64,000 nucleotides of DNA from Candidatus Caenarcanales bacterium (GCA_030065015.1 JASJDU010000002.1:78615-142614), one strand, 5' to 3'; positions 33,695 to 42,836 are shown, numbered from the stretch's first letter. Numbers and translations are program-made. The notes: a model not told the origin generated them from the sequence alone.

Positions 33695-34129
33695 ATGAAA
33701 GCCTTAAATACTCAAAAAACTGTACAAATACTAAATTCAATTCTTGAATATGAGCTTGCTGGTGTGGTTCGTTACACTCACTATTCCTTGATGGTTGTGG
33801 GGCCAAACCGTATTCCTATCGTTGAGTTTTTGCGTGGCCAAGCTACTGAATCGTTAACTCATGCACAACAAGTTGGTGAGATACTTACCGGCTTGGAAGG
33901 ACATCCGAGTTTAAAAATAAGCCCCCTTGAAGAGACACATAACCACTCAATTAAACATATTCTTACTGAGAGCTTAGCTCACGAAGAAAAAGCCTTAGTT
34001 TACTACAAAAAGCTTTTGGATGAAGTGGAGGGAGCAAGTGTGTATTTAGAAGAATTCTCTCGCTCAATGATTTCTCAAGAGGAGGCGGGGAGTATTGAAA
34101 TAAAGAAGATGTTGAGAGATTTTGGTTGA
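33695..34129 (+). CDS. Ferritin-like/bacterioferritin-family protein
   Basis: The 144-aa four-helix protein has iron-ligand-type residues on three helices: ILEYELAGVVRYTHY, QATESLTHAQQVGEIL, and LTESLAHEEKALVYY. The last helix reads SQEEAGSIEI, where bacterioferritins normally have an E-x-x-H, so one His ligand is missing. It may store iron, or detoxify peroxide using iron, less efficiently or with a changed site. It converges on flhA with 7 bp between stops. Confidence 0.8.
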   Translation: MKALNTQKTVQILNSILEYELAGVVRYTHYSLMVVGPNRIPIVEFLRGQATESLTHAQQVGEILTGLEGHPSLKISPLEETHNHSIKHILTESLAHEEKALVYYKKLLDEVEGASVYLEEFSRSMISQEEAGSIEIKKMLRDFG

Positions 34130-34136
34130 GATTCTA

Positions 34137-36248
34137 TTAACCTGCACCCGAAGTTAGCATATTTGAAGAACTACCTTCAATATCTCCAATATCGATTGTA
34201 TTAAGAATTTCAACCTTGAAGTCGGTTGACAACTCAACGTAAGACATAACCACAATTTGTGTATCAAAGTTCTGTATTAATCTTGCTAGCGGGAGTCTGA
34301 TGCCGGGATTACAAACAATAACCGGTCTTCTTTCTAATTGGCCGTATACTTCCGTTACTGAGTCTACAATTTTTCCTATGACTCTTCTTGCTTGTTCGGG
34401 ATCTAGAGTTAAAACGAACTTGTCTTCTATCCTTTGCAAGGATTCCTCCATTTGCTGCTCAATCTCTGGACTTAAAGCTATGGCAAGGATGGTTTTATCA
34501 GCAGCGTGTTGAGCACATATTTGGCGTGCTAAACACATGCGGACTTTCTCGGATAATAAATCTGCATCTCTGATTGTTTGACCGAAATCTTCCAGTCTTT
34601 CGAGAATATAATGAATGTCTCTAATGCTTACTTTTTCTTTAAGCAAGTTGATGAGTATCTTGCGTAAATCGGTTATTTGAAGAATATTAGGGGTGACATT
34701 ATCCACTAGAGGAGGATCAACTTGCCTAACTTGGTCAATTATTTTTCTTACATCAACCTTCGTGAACAATTCTTCAATATGTAAAATCACGGTTTCGGAA
34801 ACGTGATAAGTGATAGCTTGTACTGGTGTTAAGTATGGTCTATTCCATTTACGGTCCTTGATTAACTCTTCTAAATAATCCGGCTGTACCCAATAGGCAG
34901 CTTCTTTTAAATTGGGTTCCCAGGCGTTTAATGCATTCGGTGGAGGAGTGTTAAATAATTTATCCCAGTGAGATTTGAGAATCAAGTATCTTTGAGGATA
35001 AACCTCAGAGCTGGATACCGTATTTCCTCGCACAATTATGCGGTATTCGTATGGACCAATTAGCCTTGCGTCACAGATTCGTACCGGGGGCAAAATGTAC
35101 CCAAATGTTAAGGTCATATGTTGCCGAAGAGAGCCAATATCTTCGATTAACCGCCCTCCGCTTGCTGGATCTGCAAGCTCAATTAAATTACTCCCAACAT
35201 GAACTGAAAGAGCATCAACTCCCAAAAGACTATACATTTGTTCTGGAGTTGTGGGTGGTTTGGTTTGCTCTTGTATTTGAGTTTCAACCTGCTCAGTTTG
35301 TTGAACTTGAGTTGCTTTGAGAGCATTTAATCCTATAAAAGAGATTAATCCACCTAAAGGAACAAAGAAGAACCAGGGCATGCCAGGAAGAAAGCCAATC
35401 ATTCCAACCAATGCACCTGCAATAATAAGAGCCATTGGAGTTTGAAGAAATTGAGCAATCACATCCGTACTTAGACTTTCTCCAGAAGAGGTGGATCGAG
35501 TAACGATAATTCCAGTTGCAACTGCGGTTATGAGTGCTGGTACTTGTGCTCCGAGAGCGTCTCCAATTGTTAAAATGACGTATTTGCCGGCTGCGTATCC
35601 TGGATCGTAACCCTTTTGCAGTATTCCTATTCCTAGTCCTCCAAGAAGGTTCACAACGGTCATGATAATTCCGGCGATCGCATCTCCTTTTACAAATTTA
35701 CTTGCACCGTCCATTGCTCCGTAAAGAGAACTCTCTCTCTCTAAGTCTCTTCTTCTTGTTTGAGCGACTTCCGGGGGAATTAATCCAGCATTAAGTTCTC
35801 CATCGATTGCCATTTGTTTACCTGGCATTGCATCCAATGCGAATCTCGCTGATACTTCTGCAATACGTTCTGCGCCTTTTGTGATAACCATGAATTGCAC
35901 GATCGTTATCACGACGAATAAAATAACCCCTACCGCCGGATTACCTGCTGCTACAATTCGACCGAAGGTTTCAATGACTTTTCCCGCATACCCTTCTGAG
36001 AGGATTAACCTTGTTGAAGCTATGTTTAAGCCCAATCGGAATAAGGTAGCCGTTAATATTGCGGTTGGTAATATAGCAAGATCAATTGGGCGATTTAAGA
36101 ATAGAGAGGTGCCCAAGAGAATCACAGCAATAGCAATATTCAAGGATATAAACATATCCAGAATAAATGGTGGCAAGGGAACAACGATAATTGCCATGAT
36201 GGCAAAGATCCCTAGTGCCAGAATTATGTCGCTAATGCCGCCTTTCAT
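34137..36248 (-). CDS. flhA: Flagellar type III export gate protein FlhA
   Basis: The 703-aa protein is the large inner-membrane component of the flagellar export gate. Eight N-terminal membrane helices cover about residues 5-310. The FHIPEP-family cytoplasmic segment SARFALDAMPGKQMAIDGELNAGLI is intact, and the C-terminal domain that docks chaperone-substrate pairs follows (YLTPVQAITYHVSETV, RPVIVCNPGIRLPLARL). It is the promoter-distal end of a minus-strand flagellar cluster (40079 to 34137). The cluster is interrupted by an oppositely oriented esterase. FlhB and the other fli genes are not in the window. Confidence 0.97.
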   Translation of the reverse strand: MKGGISDIILALGIFAIMAIIVVPLPPFILDMFISLNIAIAVILLGTSLFLNRPIDLAILPTAILTATLFRLGLNIASTRLILSEGYAGKVIETFGRIVAAGNPAVGVILFVVITIVQFMVITKGAERIAEVSARFALDAMPGKQMAIDGELNAGLIPPEVAQTRRRDLERESSLYGAMDGASKFVKGDAIAGIIMTVVNLLGGLGIGILQKGYDPGYAAGKYVILTIGDALGAQVPALITAVATGIIVTRSTSSGESLSTDVIAQFLQTPMALIIAGALVGMIGFLPGMPWFFFVPLGGLISFIGLNALKATQVQQTEQVETQIQEQTKPPTTPEQMYSLLGVDALSVHVGSNLIELADPASGGRLIEDIGSLRQHMTLTFGYILPPVRICDARLIGPYEYRIIVRGNTVSSSEVYPQRYLILKSHWDKLFNTPPPNALNAWEPNLKEAAYWVQPDYLEELIKDRKWNRPYLTPVQAITYHVSETVILHIEELFTKVDVRKIIDQVRQVDPPLVDNVTPNILQITDLRKILINLLKEKVSIRDIHYILERLEDFGQTIRDADLLSEKVRMCLARQICAQHAADKTILAIALSPEIEQQMEESLQRIEDKFVLTLDPEQARRVIGKIVDSVTEVYGQLERRPVIVCNPGIRLPLARLIQNFDTQIVVMSYVELSTDFKVEILNTIDIGDIEGSSSNMLTSGAG

Positions 36249-36406
36249 TAAGCTTAATTTTGTTGTCTAGACTTTAAGGCTTAAGAGAATAAGAAATGAT
36301 GTTATTCCTATATACTATTATGCCTATTTATAGATCTTTAAAACTAAGAACAAGTTAAATAAGCTATTGTTAAATCGATTTGTTTCTCAATTGAAGGCAA
36401 TTAGCT

Positions 36407-37063
36407 ATGCAAATTAATTCTTTAAGCAATAAATTTGTTTATTCAAAGAATAAAGATTCAGATAAATTGATGATTGTTCTTCATGGTTTGGGTGATAGTT
36501 CTAATGGATATAAATGGTTGCCAAAGACTTTAAATTTACCTGAACTCAATTATCTATTTCTTGATGCCCCTGATCAATATTATGAAGGTTATTCGTGGTA
36601 CAAAATCCCAGAGGGTAAAATTAAGAATAGATTATCAGATCTGGAAATACAATCTGTAAAAAGAAGTAGAGATCTTTTGTGGGAGACTCTTGAAGAAATA
36701 CAAGAACAGGGAACGAGTATAAATGATGTTTTTCTTTTTGGGTTTTCTCAAGGTTGTGTCATGAGTTTGGAGCTTTGCTTAAGATATCCCAAGGTTTTTG
36801 CTGGTATTTGTGGTATCAGTGGGTATTTGTTTAATCCGCTAGCAATTGAAGAGGATTTGAGTGCAAAAGCTAAATTGCAAAATATATTAATTACTCATGG
36901 TCAATATGATGATCTAATTCCAATTAAACGTGTAAACCAAGGAGTTGATTTCTTAAGACAGCTTGGATTGAAAGTGAGGTTTGAGAAATATCCCAAAGCA
37001 CATACGATCGATCCTTATGAGGAATTAAGCTTAATTAGAGAATGGATAGTCAAGAGTATTTAG
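36407..37063 (+). CDS. Alpha/beta-hydrolase, carboxylesterase/phospholipase (YpfH) type
   Basis: The 218-aa protein has the oxyanion segment VLHGLGDSSNGYKWLP, the nucleophile elbow FGFSQGCVMS, a DDLIP acid loop, and YPKAHTID with the catalytic His. These match the phospholipase/carboxylesterase family that includes YpfH and thioesterase-like enzymes. It lies inside the flagellar cluster on the other strand, between flhA and the 37071 gene. No functional link to motility is implied. Confidence 0.87.
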   Translation: MQINSLSNKFVYSKNKDSDKLMIVLHGLGDSSNGYKWLPKTLNLPELNYLFLDAPDQYYEGYSWYKIPEGKIKNRLSDLEIQSVKRSRDLLWETLEEIQEQGTSINDVFLFGFSQGCVMSLELCLRYPKVFAGICGISGYLFNPLAIEEDLSAKAKLQNILITHGQYDDLIPIKRVNQGVDFLRQLGLKVRFEKYPKAHTIDPYEELSLIREWIVKSI

Positions 37064-37070
37064 TTTTTGC

Positions 37071-37682
37071 TTAAGCTTCTAATGGTTCTTCGGGTGCAAA
37101 ATAATCTCTAACTGCATCTTGTGAAGACCTTGGTTGGGCAATTGGAGTGTTGAAGACTGCTCTGAGGCCTTGTGTAATTCCCACAACCCCACTTATTGCC
37201 CCGAGGACAGGACCAACGGAGTATGCATATCTAGCAAAGTCACTGCTAGTACCAAATAAACCAGCTATTCCTTGAGACATAGTACTTAGAGAATCAAGGA
37301 AAGACATCCCAGAAGATAACCCACCGAAAACAGAACTTGAATATAAAGATTCTGGAGGCAAATCAAGTGGTGATATTTTGTTCAGTAAAGCGCTCGTTGC
37401 TGAACTGGATGCTTCTGTTGCTATTGAAATTGCGTTTGGGTTTGTTCCTGCAGGGCCGAAGTTGTTAAATAGACCTGGTCCAAACGTTCCACTTGAATTT
37501 AGCGAGCTTAACAGAGAGTCAAAATTACCATCAGTATTTCCCCCTGTTGCGCCAAATCCTCCCAGAGGATATGCCCCAAGACCGTTAAAATAACCAGAGT
37601 TAGCCAATCCAATGGTACCAAATTGGTTTGGATTGTATTGAGGAATTGTATTGTTGAGATTGTTTGCTGTTCCTGATGACAT
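37071..37682 (-). CDS. Hypothetical Gly/Ser/Asn-rich protein in the flagellar cluster
   Basis: The 203-aa protein is not recognised. The N-terminal half is Gly/Asn/Phe-rich (FGTIGLANSGYFNGLGAY, GGFGATGG). The second half is more ordered with a hydrophobic stretch VGPVLGAISGVVGITQGL that could insert in a membrane or pack as a glycine-rich helix. It starts 12 bp after the FlgF/FlgG-like gene ends, so it belongs to that operon. It could be an exported cap, junction or basal-body accessory protein; that rests on position only. Confidence 0.65.
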   Translation of the reverse strand: MSSGTANNLNNTIPQYNPNQFGTIGLANSGYFNGLGAYPLGGFGATGGNTDGNFDSLLSSLNSSGTFGPGLFNNFGPAGTNPNAISIATEASSSATSALLNKISPLDLPPESLYSSSVFGGLSSGMSFLDSLSTMSQGIAGLFGTSSDFARYAYSVGPVLGAISGVVGITQGLRAVFNTPIAQPRSSQDAVRDYFAPEEPLEA

Positions 37683-37694
37683 TTTCTAAACCCC

Positions 37695-38429
37695 TTATCC
37701 TAGTGCGCCAGTTAGTGTTCTTACGTACTCTCTTTGACTTGTATTTAGCAGTTGAGTTATCCTCGCGTACGTCGATATCTTTTGATTCATCTGTCTGAAA
37801 ATTGCAAACTCCTTAGGTCCATTTACATTAGAACCTTCTAAAGCCCCTTGTCTTACTCTGGTTTGGGAAGTTGGCCCCAAACAGACATGTAGTGATTTAC
37901 CCGCTTCGTCGGTTGGTTTGTAAACAGAGCCATCAAAGTCTAATTTGTCTGCTGCAGGATAATTAACAACTTGTAAATCCGTTATTTTTATTTGGCTTCC
38001 ATCCGGTCTTTTTCCCAAAACAGAACCATCAACGGCTATCTCCAAATCCGAGAATCCTTCAGGTACTTTTACTTTTGGAAAAACTAAATTTTCTCCCGAT
38101 TTTAAATAACCATCTTTATCGGTTCCTAAGTTGAGATTTCTTGTTAAAACAGTTTCATCGTTATTATCTAAAAGAACAAAAAAACCTTTTCCCTCCAATG
38201 AAACATCGTTTGGTCTATTGGTTATGCTTAATTTCCCAGCTTCCATATTCCTCTGAGTTCTCGAATCGTCTATTATGTCATCAAAAGAAATTGGCCTTTC
38301 AGCTTTATATCCTGGTGTTGTAGCGTTGGTGATATTTTTGGTGACAACTTCAAGTTCAGAAAAAGCTTTTCCTGATTTGACTTGAAGATCGTTTATTAAG
38401 GCGCCGAATTGCATAGAAAAATTTCCCAA
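37695..38429 (-). CDS. Flagellar rod/hook-family protein (FlgF/FlgG-like)
   Basis: The 244-aa protein has the N-terminal rod signature (VVTKNITNATTPGYKAERP), the mid domain GKGFFVLLDNND...TRNLNLGTDKDGYL, and the C-terminal helix region QGALEGSNVNGPKEFAIFRQMNQKI. The two ends form the D0/D1 coiled coil of rod and hook proteins. Length suits FlgF or FlgG; the exact member cannot be fixed. Exported by the FlhA-containing apparatus. It lies 97 bp downstream of a second family member, forming a pair as flgF-flgG usually do. Confidence 0.88.
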   Translation of the reverse strand: MGNFSMQFGALINDLQVKSGKAFSELEVVTKNITNATTPGYKAERPISFDDIIDDSRTQRNMEAGKLSITNRPNDVSLEGKGFFVLLDNNDETVLTRNLNLGTDKDGYLKSGENLVFPKVKVPEGFSDLEIAVDGSVLGKRPDGSQIKITDLQVVNYPAADKLDFDGSVYKPTDEAGKSLHVCLGPTSQTRVRQGALEGSNVNGPKEFAIFRQMNQKISTYARITQLLNTSQREYVRTLTGALG

Positions 38430-38526
38430 ACCTAAGATATTTAATCCTCATTTGGAGAAAGTGAAAATCCGTTACTTGCTTTATATTTAGTCTGTTATAT
38501 AAGGAATTGAAGGGTTTTCCCTAGCT

Positions 38527-39363
38527 TTATAGATTTCTTAGTAGTATTTGTACCGCTTCATTATTCAATCTAATACCCGTTGTGAATAAGTTGTTGGTTA
38601 ATGTTAGTAAGTTGTTCTTTTGAGATAAACCCATAAACTCAATTGGAAGATTCACGTTTGATTGTTCTACATAGTGTTGCATTACTTTGCCTTTGGGTTT
38701 TAGGTTAACTTCTAAGTAACCGAGCTCCTTGCCATTGAGTTTGTCTGTAACTTTACCGTTGAAGTCTATATTCAGTTCTTTCATACTCCAATCAACGGGG
38801 GCCCCATCTTTGTAACAAACTTCCAGTGGAATTTCTTTGTCTACAGTTACCATCCTTCCTTTATTATCAAACTTAAATCTTCCATCACGAGTATATTGTC
38901 CATTTGCTAACTTAAAACCTTTTCCATCACCGGCAATTGCAAGGTCTAAATGCCAATCGGTTTTTTCAAGCTTGCCCGGTGTTTCGTCAATAATTGGATT
39001 TCCATTGCTGTCTAGATAAGGCAATATTCTTCTATAACCTGGAGTATCCGCGTTTGTTATATTCTGAATTGTAGATTTGATTGCCTTTTGAATATTCTCT
39101 CGACTTTCTTTTACCGCTTTATCGGAATTGCAGTTGAAAGGTTTAACCGGGTGACAACCTGCTGAAGGTTTTTGTGAAGTTGAGTTTTCGTCAAGAGATG
39201 TATTTGGTTGAGCTTGTAAAAACTTTTTTAAAGTATTCTGGAAAGAATTAGGTCCTTCTTTTAAAATTTGGCTCGTTTGCAGCTCTTTTGAAGAGCCAAT
39301 TGCTGGAGAACCCACTAGGTTATCCAGGGGTGAAATATATGAATTGTAAAAAGGATCCACCAC
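38527..39363 (-). CDS. Flagellar rod/hook-family protein with an N-terminal extension
   Basis: The 278-aa protein carries the rod signature only after about 95 residues (AIKSTIQNITNADTPGYRR). The family mid domain (GDGKGFKLANGQYTRDGRFKFDNKGRMV) and C-terminal helix (YVEQSNVNLPIEFMGLSQK) follow. Family members normally have this signature within the first 40 residues. The extra N-terminus is polar and contains a short Cys pair region (AGCHPVKPFNCNSD). It may be a rod subunit with an added adaptor segment. The product is in tandem with the 37695-38429 protein. Confidence 0.85.
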   Translation of the reverse strand: MVDPFYNSYISPLDNLVGSPAIGSSKELQTSQILKEGPNSFQNTLKKFLQAQPNTSLDENSTSQKPSAGCHPVKPFNCNSDKAVKESRENIQKAIKSTIQNITNADTPGYRRILPYLDSNGNPIIDETPGKLEKTDWHLDLAIAGDGKGFKLANGQYTRDGRFKFDNKGRMVTVDKEIPLEVCYKDGAPVDWSMKELNIDFNGKVTDKLNGKELGYLEVNLKPKGKVMQHYVEQSNVNLPIEFMGLSQKNNLLTLTNNLFTTGIRLNNEAVQILLRNL

Positions 39364-39437
39364 AGATATCTTTTGCCACGGAATAAAGAAGCCGTTAATT
39401 AATTAATGATTTTAGGGGATTCCCGTGGAAATTTATC

Positions 39438-40079
39438 TCAAACTGCTTGAGTTGTAGGTGTGAAAGTTGTTATGTTCTCGATTCGAGCAATAAACTGTTC
39501 CATTTTGCTTAAAAAACCTAGAGTGTTTCTTTCAGCTTTTTTTCTCCAATCTTCATCTTTTTTCTTTTGTTTTAATTCCCATTCAGCATTTGCAACTTCC
39601 GCTTCTACAAGATGATTTGTCACTTCTTTGGCTTTTGGAGGTGGTGAATTGAATGGAAGTAGATTCTTAGGATTCTTTATTTTTATTGCTTTTTGAGAAG
39701 CTTGGTTGTAATTTGCAATTTTTAATTCTTTTAGTTTGTTTACTAGTTCTTTTGGAGGGGGAGGATTGCTAACAATTCTAAATTCTGTATGCAAAACAGG
39801 ATCTCTTTCTGTTGGACCTCCGAAGCCTAGTCGGAATGAACTATCACTTGGTTTATTTACATAAGAGCTATCTGCCCTATTAAAAAATGCAGTTTCTTTG
39901 CCTTGAGAAGACTTTGTGGCCTGGTCAGCACCTGATGTTGAATCCGAGGCCACTGCCCCTTGTTCGTTTTCTGCGAATTGACGATTAGAATTACCAGCAG
40001 CCGAAGCAGCGGATAGTTGGTGGGTCCAATATGCTGCAGCTGCTGGATTGTTTATGTTGTTGTAATTAGGACCAGTCAT
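39438..40079 (-). CDS. Hypothetical protein, first gene of the flagellar cluster
   Basis: The 213-aa protein is not recognised. It has a disordered Ala/Ser/Asn-rich N-terminus, two Pro-rich motif repeats (NPPPPKELVNKLKELKIANYN and SPPPKAKEVTNHL...VANAE) and a charged helical C-terminus. No signal peptide is present. It is the promoter-proximal gene of the cluster, about 80 bp below a sigma-28-type promoter, so it is probably motility-related. It could be a regulator, chaperone or exported rod/hook accessory factor. Confidence 0.65.
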   Translation of the reverse strand: MTGPNYNNINNPAAAAYWTHQLSAASAAGNSNRQFAENEQGAVASDSTSGADQATKSSQGKETAFFNRADSSYVNKPSDSSFRLGFGGPTERDPVLHTEFRIVSNPPPPKELVNKLKELKIANYNQASQKAIKIKNPKNLLPFNSPPPKAKEVTNHLVEAEVANAEWELKQKKKDEDWRKKAERNTLGFLSKMEQFIARIENITTFTPTTQAV

Positions 40080-40166
40080 AATTGGCTACCTAACGCTTAA
40101 AGTATCAATGAGTTTTATATGGTTTTAAAATAGGAGTAAATTATTATCCTGAAACTTAAACGTCTT

Positions 40167-40193
40167 AAATCGGCTGAATTTCACATCTCGTTA
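40167..40193 (-). promoter_or_regulatory. Sigma-28 (FliA/SigD)-type flagellar promoter
   Basis: On the minus strand TAAC (40193-40190), a 15-bp spacer and GCCGATTT (40174-40167) match the flagellar sigma consensus TAAA-N15-GCCGATAT closely. It points at the first gene of the flagellar cluster, with an expected start about 80 nt before the ATG at 40079. It lies in the gap divergent from hemC. Confidence 0.6.
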
Positions 40194-40229
40194 AAAATAG
40201 TTAAGAAATTATTTTAAAAGGCAATTATC

Positions 40230-41132
40230 TTGAAAATAAAAATTGGAAGTAGAAAATCTCGTTTGGCGCTGACCCAGAGTGAATGGGTGAAAAGTAAATT
40301 AGTTAATTTGGATTGTGAAATTGTTCATATTGACACCAAAGGAGATCAAGTTTTAGATAGAGCTCTTCACAAAGTTGGAGATAAAGGTTTATTCACTGCT
40401 GAGCTTGAAGAGGCTTTGCTTAAAGGAGAGATTGATCTTGCGGTGCATTCTTTGAAAGACTTACCAACCAAAATCAATCCTCAACTTCCAATAAAAGCAA
40501 TTACTAAAAGAGAAGATCCTTGGGATTGTGTGGTGTTTAACGAACGAGTATCTTCAACAAAATCAATTTTAAAATTACCAATGAACAGTGTTATTGGAAC
40601 AAGCAGTTTAAGAAGGATTTCTCAGTTAAGGCATTTGAGACCTGATTTTCAGTTCTTTCCTTTGAGAGGGAATGTGGAGACGAGAATTAGGAAAATAAAA
40701 GATGGAGTAAATAATCTGTCTGCCGGTGTTTTAGCTTTTGCGGGGCTTAAGAGATTGGGTTTGCAAGAACTGGTGGATGAAGTTCTCAGTTGTGAAGTCT
40801 GTATCCCCTCACCCGGACAAGGAGCCCTTGCTGTACAAGTTTGTCAAAACAGTATTGATAATAAGCCAGAGTTATTGGAAGCATTAGAAGAAATAAATCA
40901 CAAAGAAACTAAAATTTTAGTTGGTGCTGAAAGAGCCGCCTTGGAATTCATTGACGGAGGGTGTCAAACCCCTTTTGCTGCTTATGCAGAGTCAATTAAT
41001 TCTAAAGAACTAAAGCTAATTGCTGCTTTAGGCGATCAAAGTTCAGATATGCTTATTATTGATGAGATTATTGGTTCTAAAGATGAATATGGATTATTAG
41101 GAGAGGAGCTTGGGCGGAGGCTGAAATCATAA
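40230..41132 (+). CDS. hemC: Porphobilinogen deaminase (hydroxymethylbilane synthase)
   Basis: HemC polymerises four porphobilinogens to hydroxymethylbilane. The 300-aa protein begins KIKIGSRKSRLALTQSE and has HSLKDLPT, IGTSSLRRISQL, LRGNVETR, and the dipyrromethane-cofactor Cys in DGGCQTPFAAYA. Start is TTG at 40230, supported by AAAAGG eight bases upstream. With ferrochelatase at 52981 and the heme proteins at 61051, heme synthesis is active here. Confidence 0.96.
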   Translation: MKIKIGSRKSRLALTQSEWVKSKLVNLDCEIVHIDTKGDQVLDRALHKVGDKGLFTAELEEALLKGEIDLAVHSLKDLPTKINPQLPIKAITKREDPWDCVVFNERVSSTKSILKLPMNSVIGTSSLRRISQLRHLRPDFQFFPLRGNVETRIRKIKDGVNNLSAGVLAFAGLKRLGLQELVDEVLSCEVCIPSPGQGALAVQVCQNSIDNKPELLEALEEINHKETKILVGAERAALEFIDGGCQTPFAAYAESINSKELKLIAALGDQSSDMLIIDEIIGSKDEYGLLGEELGRRLKS

Positions 41133-41222
41133 AAACACTTCTAAAAACCATTAACAATCTTTAATTGATTGATTTTCTAGATTTGTGATAGTTATGCTCT
41201 ACTGTATTCATTCTAATTTCCT

Positions 41223-41855
41223 ATGAAAATTCCAATTGTTAAAGCTACTTTGCTTGCGAGCTTTCTTGCAATAGAATCAGGAAGTGCAGCTCTTGCCAAT
41301 CGTGTTAACTTTCCTCCACGATTTAAGCCAAACCATCAAACTTTAAATAAGCAACAAACAAAAGGAATCGCAAAAGATTTGCGATTCCCCCAAAAAGGTT
41401 ATGTGGATGTACCGGTCTATGAGAATATATGTAAAAAAGGTTCCCCCTCTTACCCAACAATCAAGAAATATAATTACGAGGGTATAACTTTTAGAGCAGC
41501 CTATGATTGCAAAAACAGATTCCCCGTTATAGAGATGTATTGGGGGAATGCTGGTAAAGAGCCCGAAGGCGCAAGGTGCCCACTCGAAGTGAAATATGCT
41601 AAGAAACCTTTCTGGAACCTTAAACTTGCTCAGTTTAGCCAAAACCCGGCTGACGTAAATTCAACTAGTAGATCATGGCGGCTGCAAGGTACAAGAGTTT
41701 TTCAAAATACCGTTTTTTGGTATGTTGATCCTGCTTCGTCAAACAGTTCTTCTTTGACTATAGGTGTTCCGAAAATGCCACAGCACGATAATGTTAAGAA
41801 AATAATGATACCGCTAAGATTTTCCTTAACATGTTCAATGAAGCCTAAAGACTAA
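41223..41855 (+). CDS. Exported protein of unknown family, copy A
   Basis: The 210-aa protein has a signal peptide (MKIPIVKATLLASFLAIESGSAALA), a basic linker (about 27-55, with KQQTKG) and then a compact beta-type domain. Five Cys follow the linker (ENICKKG, AYDCKNR, ARCPLEV, SLTCSMK among them). No family is recognised. The gene at 42022 is similar in size and layout and also has a KQAKG linker and a Cys near the C-terminus, so the two may be distant paralogs. It follows hemC by 90 bp. Confidence 0.7.
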   Translation: MKIPIVKATLLASFLAIESGSAALANRVNFPPRFKPNHQTLNKQQTKGIAKDLRFPQKGYVDVPVYENICKKGSPSYPTIKKYNYEGITFRAAYDCKNRFPVIEMYWGNAGKEPEGARCPLEVKYAKKPFWNLKLAQFSQNPADVNSTSRSWRLQGTRVFQNTVFWYVDPASSNSSSLTIGVPKMPQHDNVKKIMIPLRFSLTCSMKPKD

Positions 41856-42021
41856 ATTGTACAACTTTGCAAGAACTTGGCAAAAGATTAAAAACAAATT
41901 TTAGATAAGAAAACTTAGCTTTTGCACCTGAAAATAATTAAAGAATTTTCACAAACCAGTTCGTCTGATTAATTGAATTTATTTGTAGATTTGATAGTAT
42001 CTTAGCTGAGCAAATTGAATT

Positions 42022-42696
42022 ATGAGACCTATCTTTCGAAATACCTGTGCAACCTTGTCTGCGGCTGTCTTTACTTTGTCTGGATTTCATAATCAAGCCT
42101 TCGCTAAGGAATTTAAGCCTGTTTCTCAATCTTACTCTCCTTCACCAGTCACTCATGTCCAAGAGAAGCAAGCTAAAGGAACATCTCAAAGAGAAATAAA
42201 ACCAAAAACAATTACTTTTCCCCTTGTAAATGCTCCCGATAAGTCAGACTGTACAGGAGGCAAAACTCAGTCCTGGATTAAGCCAATAAGGAAGAATAAT
42301 GTAAGTTTGCAAGTAGTATTAATTTGCAGTGATCTGTTTCATAAAATTGTAGTTTCTTCGAGTGAAAAATTAATTGGAGGATGTTCTGTAAATGCTTCTT
42401 CTTACAAGTTAGTCGGGTCTAATACTCAAAAAGCATTTTATACAATTGGCAGGAGTCTAGGTCTAATATCTCCTGTCCAAGGATTTGAACTTGTCTCTAC
42501 AGAGGGCGGTTTTAATGCTGTACATAGAACAAACTCCATTTATTTTAGAGCTACTCAATTAAATAACTTTGCCAATACCCACATTTTTACAGTGCCTCAG
42601 AAAAGATCTTTAATGCCTGAAAGGACTGTTCTCCCTGGCCAAGTTAAAGCTGTTTATCTTCCACAAAAACTTCAAGTAGATTGCAAAGTGAAATAA
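42022..42696 (+). CDS. Exported protein of unknown family, copy B
   Basis: The 224-aa protein has a signal peptide (FRNTCATLSAAVFTLSGFHNQAFA), a Ser/Pro/Lys-rich linker (25-70) and a beta-rich C-terminal domain with Cys in SDCTGG, LICSD, GGCSVN, and the terminal VDCKVK. Layout is like the 41223 gene. Its stop lies one base from the stop of a relict aminotransferase 3' end on the other strand, which suggests the two genes once converged directly before hicAB arrived. Confidence 0.7.
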   Translation: MRPIFRNTCATLSAAVFTLSGFHNQAFAKEFKPVSQSYSPSPVTHVQEKQAKGTSQREIKPKTITFPLVNAPDKSDCTGGKTQSWIKPIRKNNVSLQVVLICSDLFHKIVVSSSEKLIGGCSVNASSYKLVGSNTQKAFYTIGRSLGLISPVQGFELVSTEGGFNAVHRTNSIYFRATQLNNFANTHIFTVPQKRSLMPERTVLPGQVKAVYLPQKLQVDCKVK

Positions 42697-42697
42697 T

Positions 42698-42813
42698 TTA
42701 GTGAGCTAAAGAAAAGGTGGTGTTGCTTTCAAGCTTATAAATTCTCAGAATCTCACTAAATTCGTTAACAGCAAAATCAATTTCTTCTTTTGCAATCGTA
42801 AAGGGAGGTGAAA
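42698..42813 (-). pseudogene. Relict 3' end of the class-III aminotransferase gene
   Basis: On the minus strand this encodes SPPFTIAKEEIDFAVNEF, then SEILRIYKLESNTTFSLAH and a TAA at 42698-42700. Up to SEIL it is the same as the C-terminus of the neighbouring aminotransferase with one residue changed, after which the endings differ. It is a detached former 3' end, now 600 bp away from the gene with hicAB in between. Confidence 0.85.
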
Positions 42814-42836
42814 TTGTCTTGAAAACGAGAGACAAT
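42813..42836 (+). promoter_or_regulatory. Palindrome upstream of hicA (likely HicB operator)
   Basis: ATTGTCT (42813-42819) and AGACAAT (42830-42836) are perfect 7-bp arms 10 bp apart, ending 9 bp before the hicA ATG. Hic modules are generally autoregulated at such sites. As an RNA hairpin it would also sit where the ribosome binds. Function is inferred from position. Confidence 0.6.
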
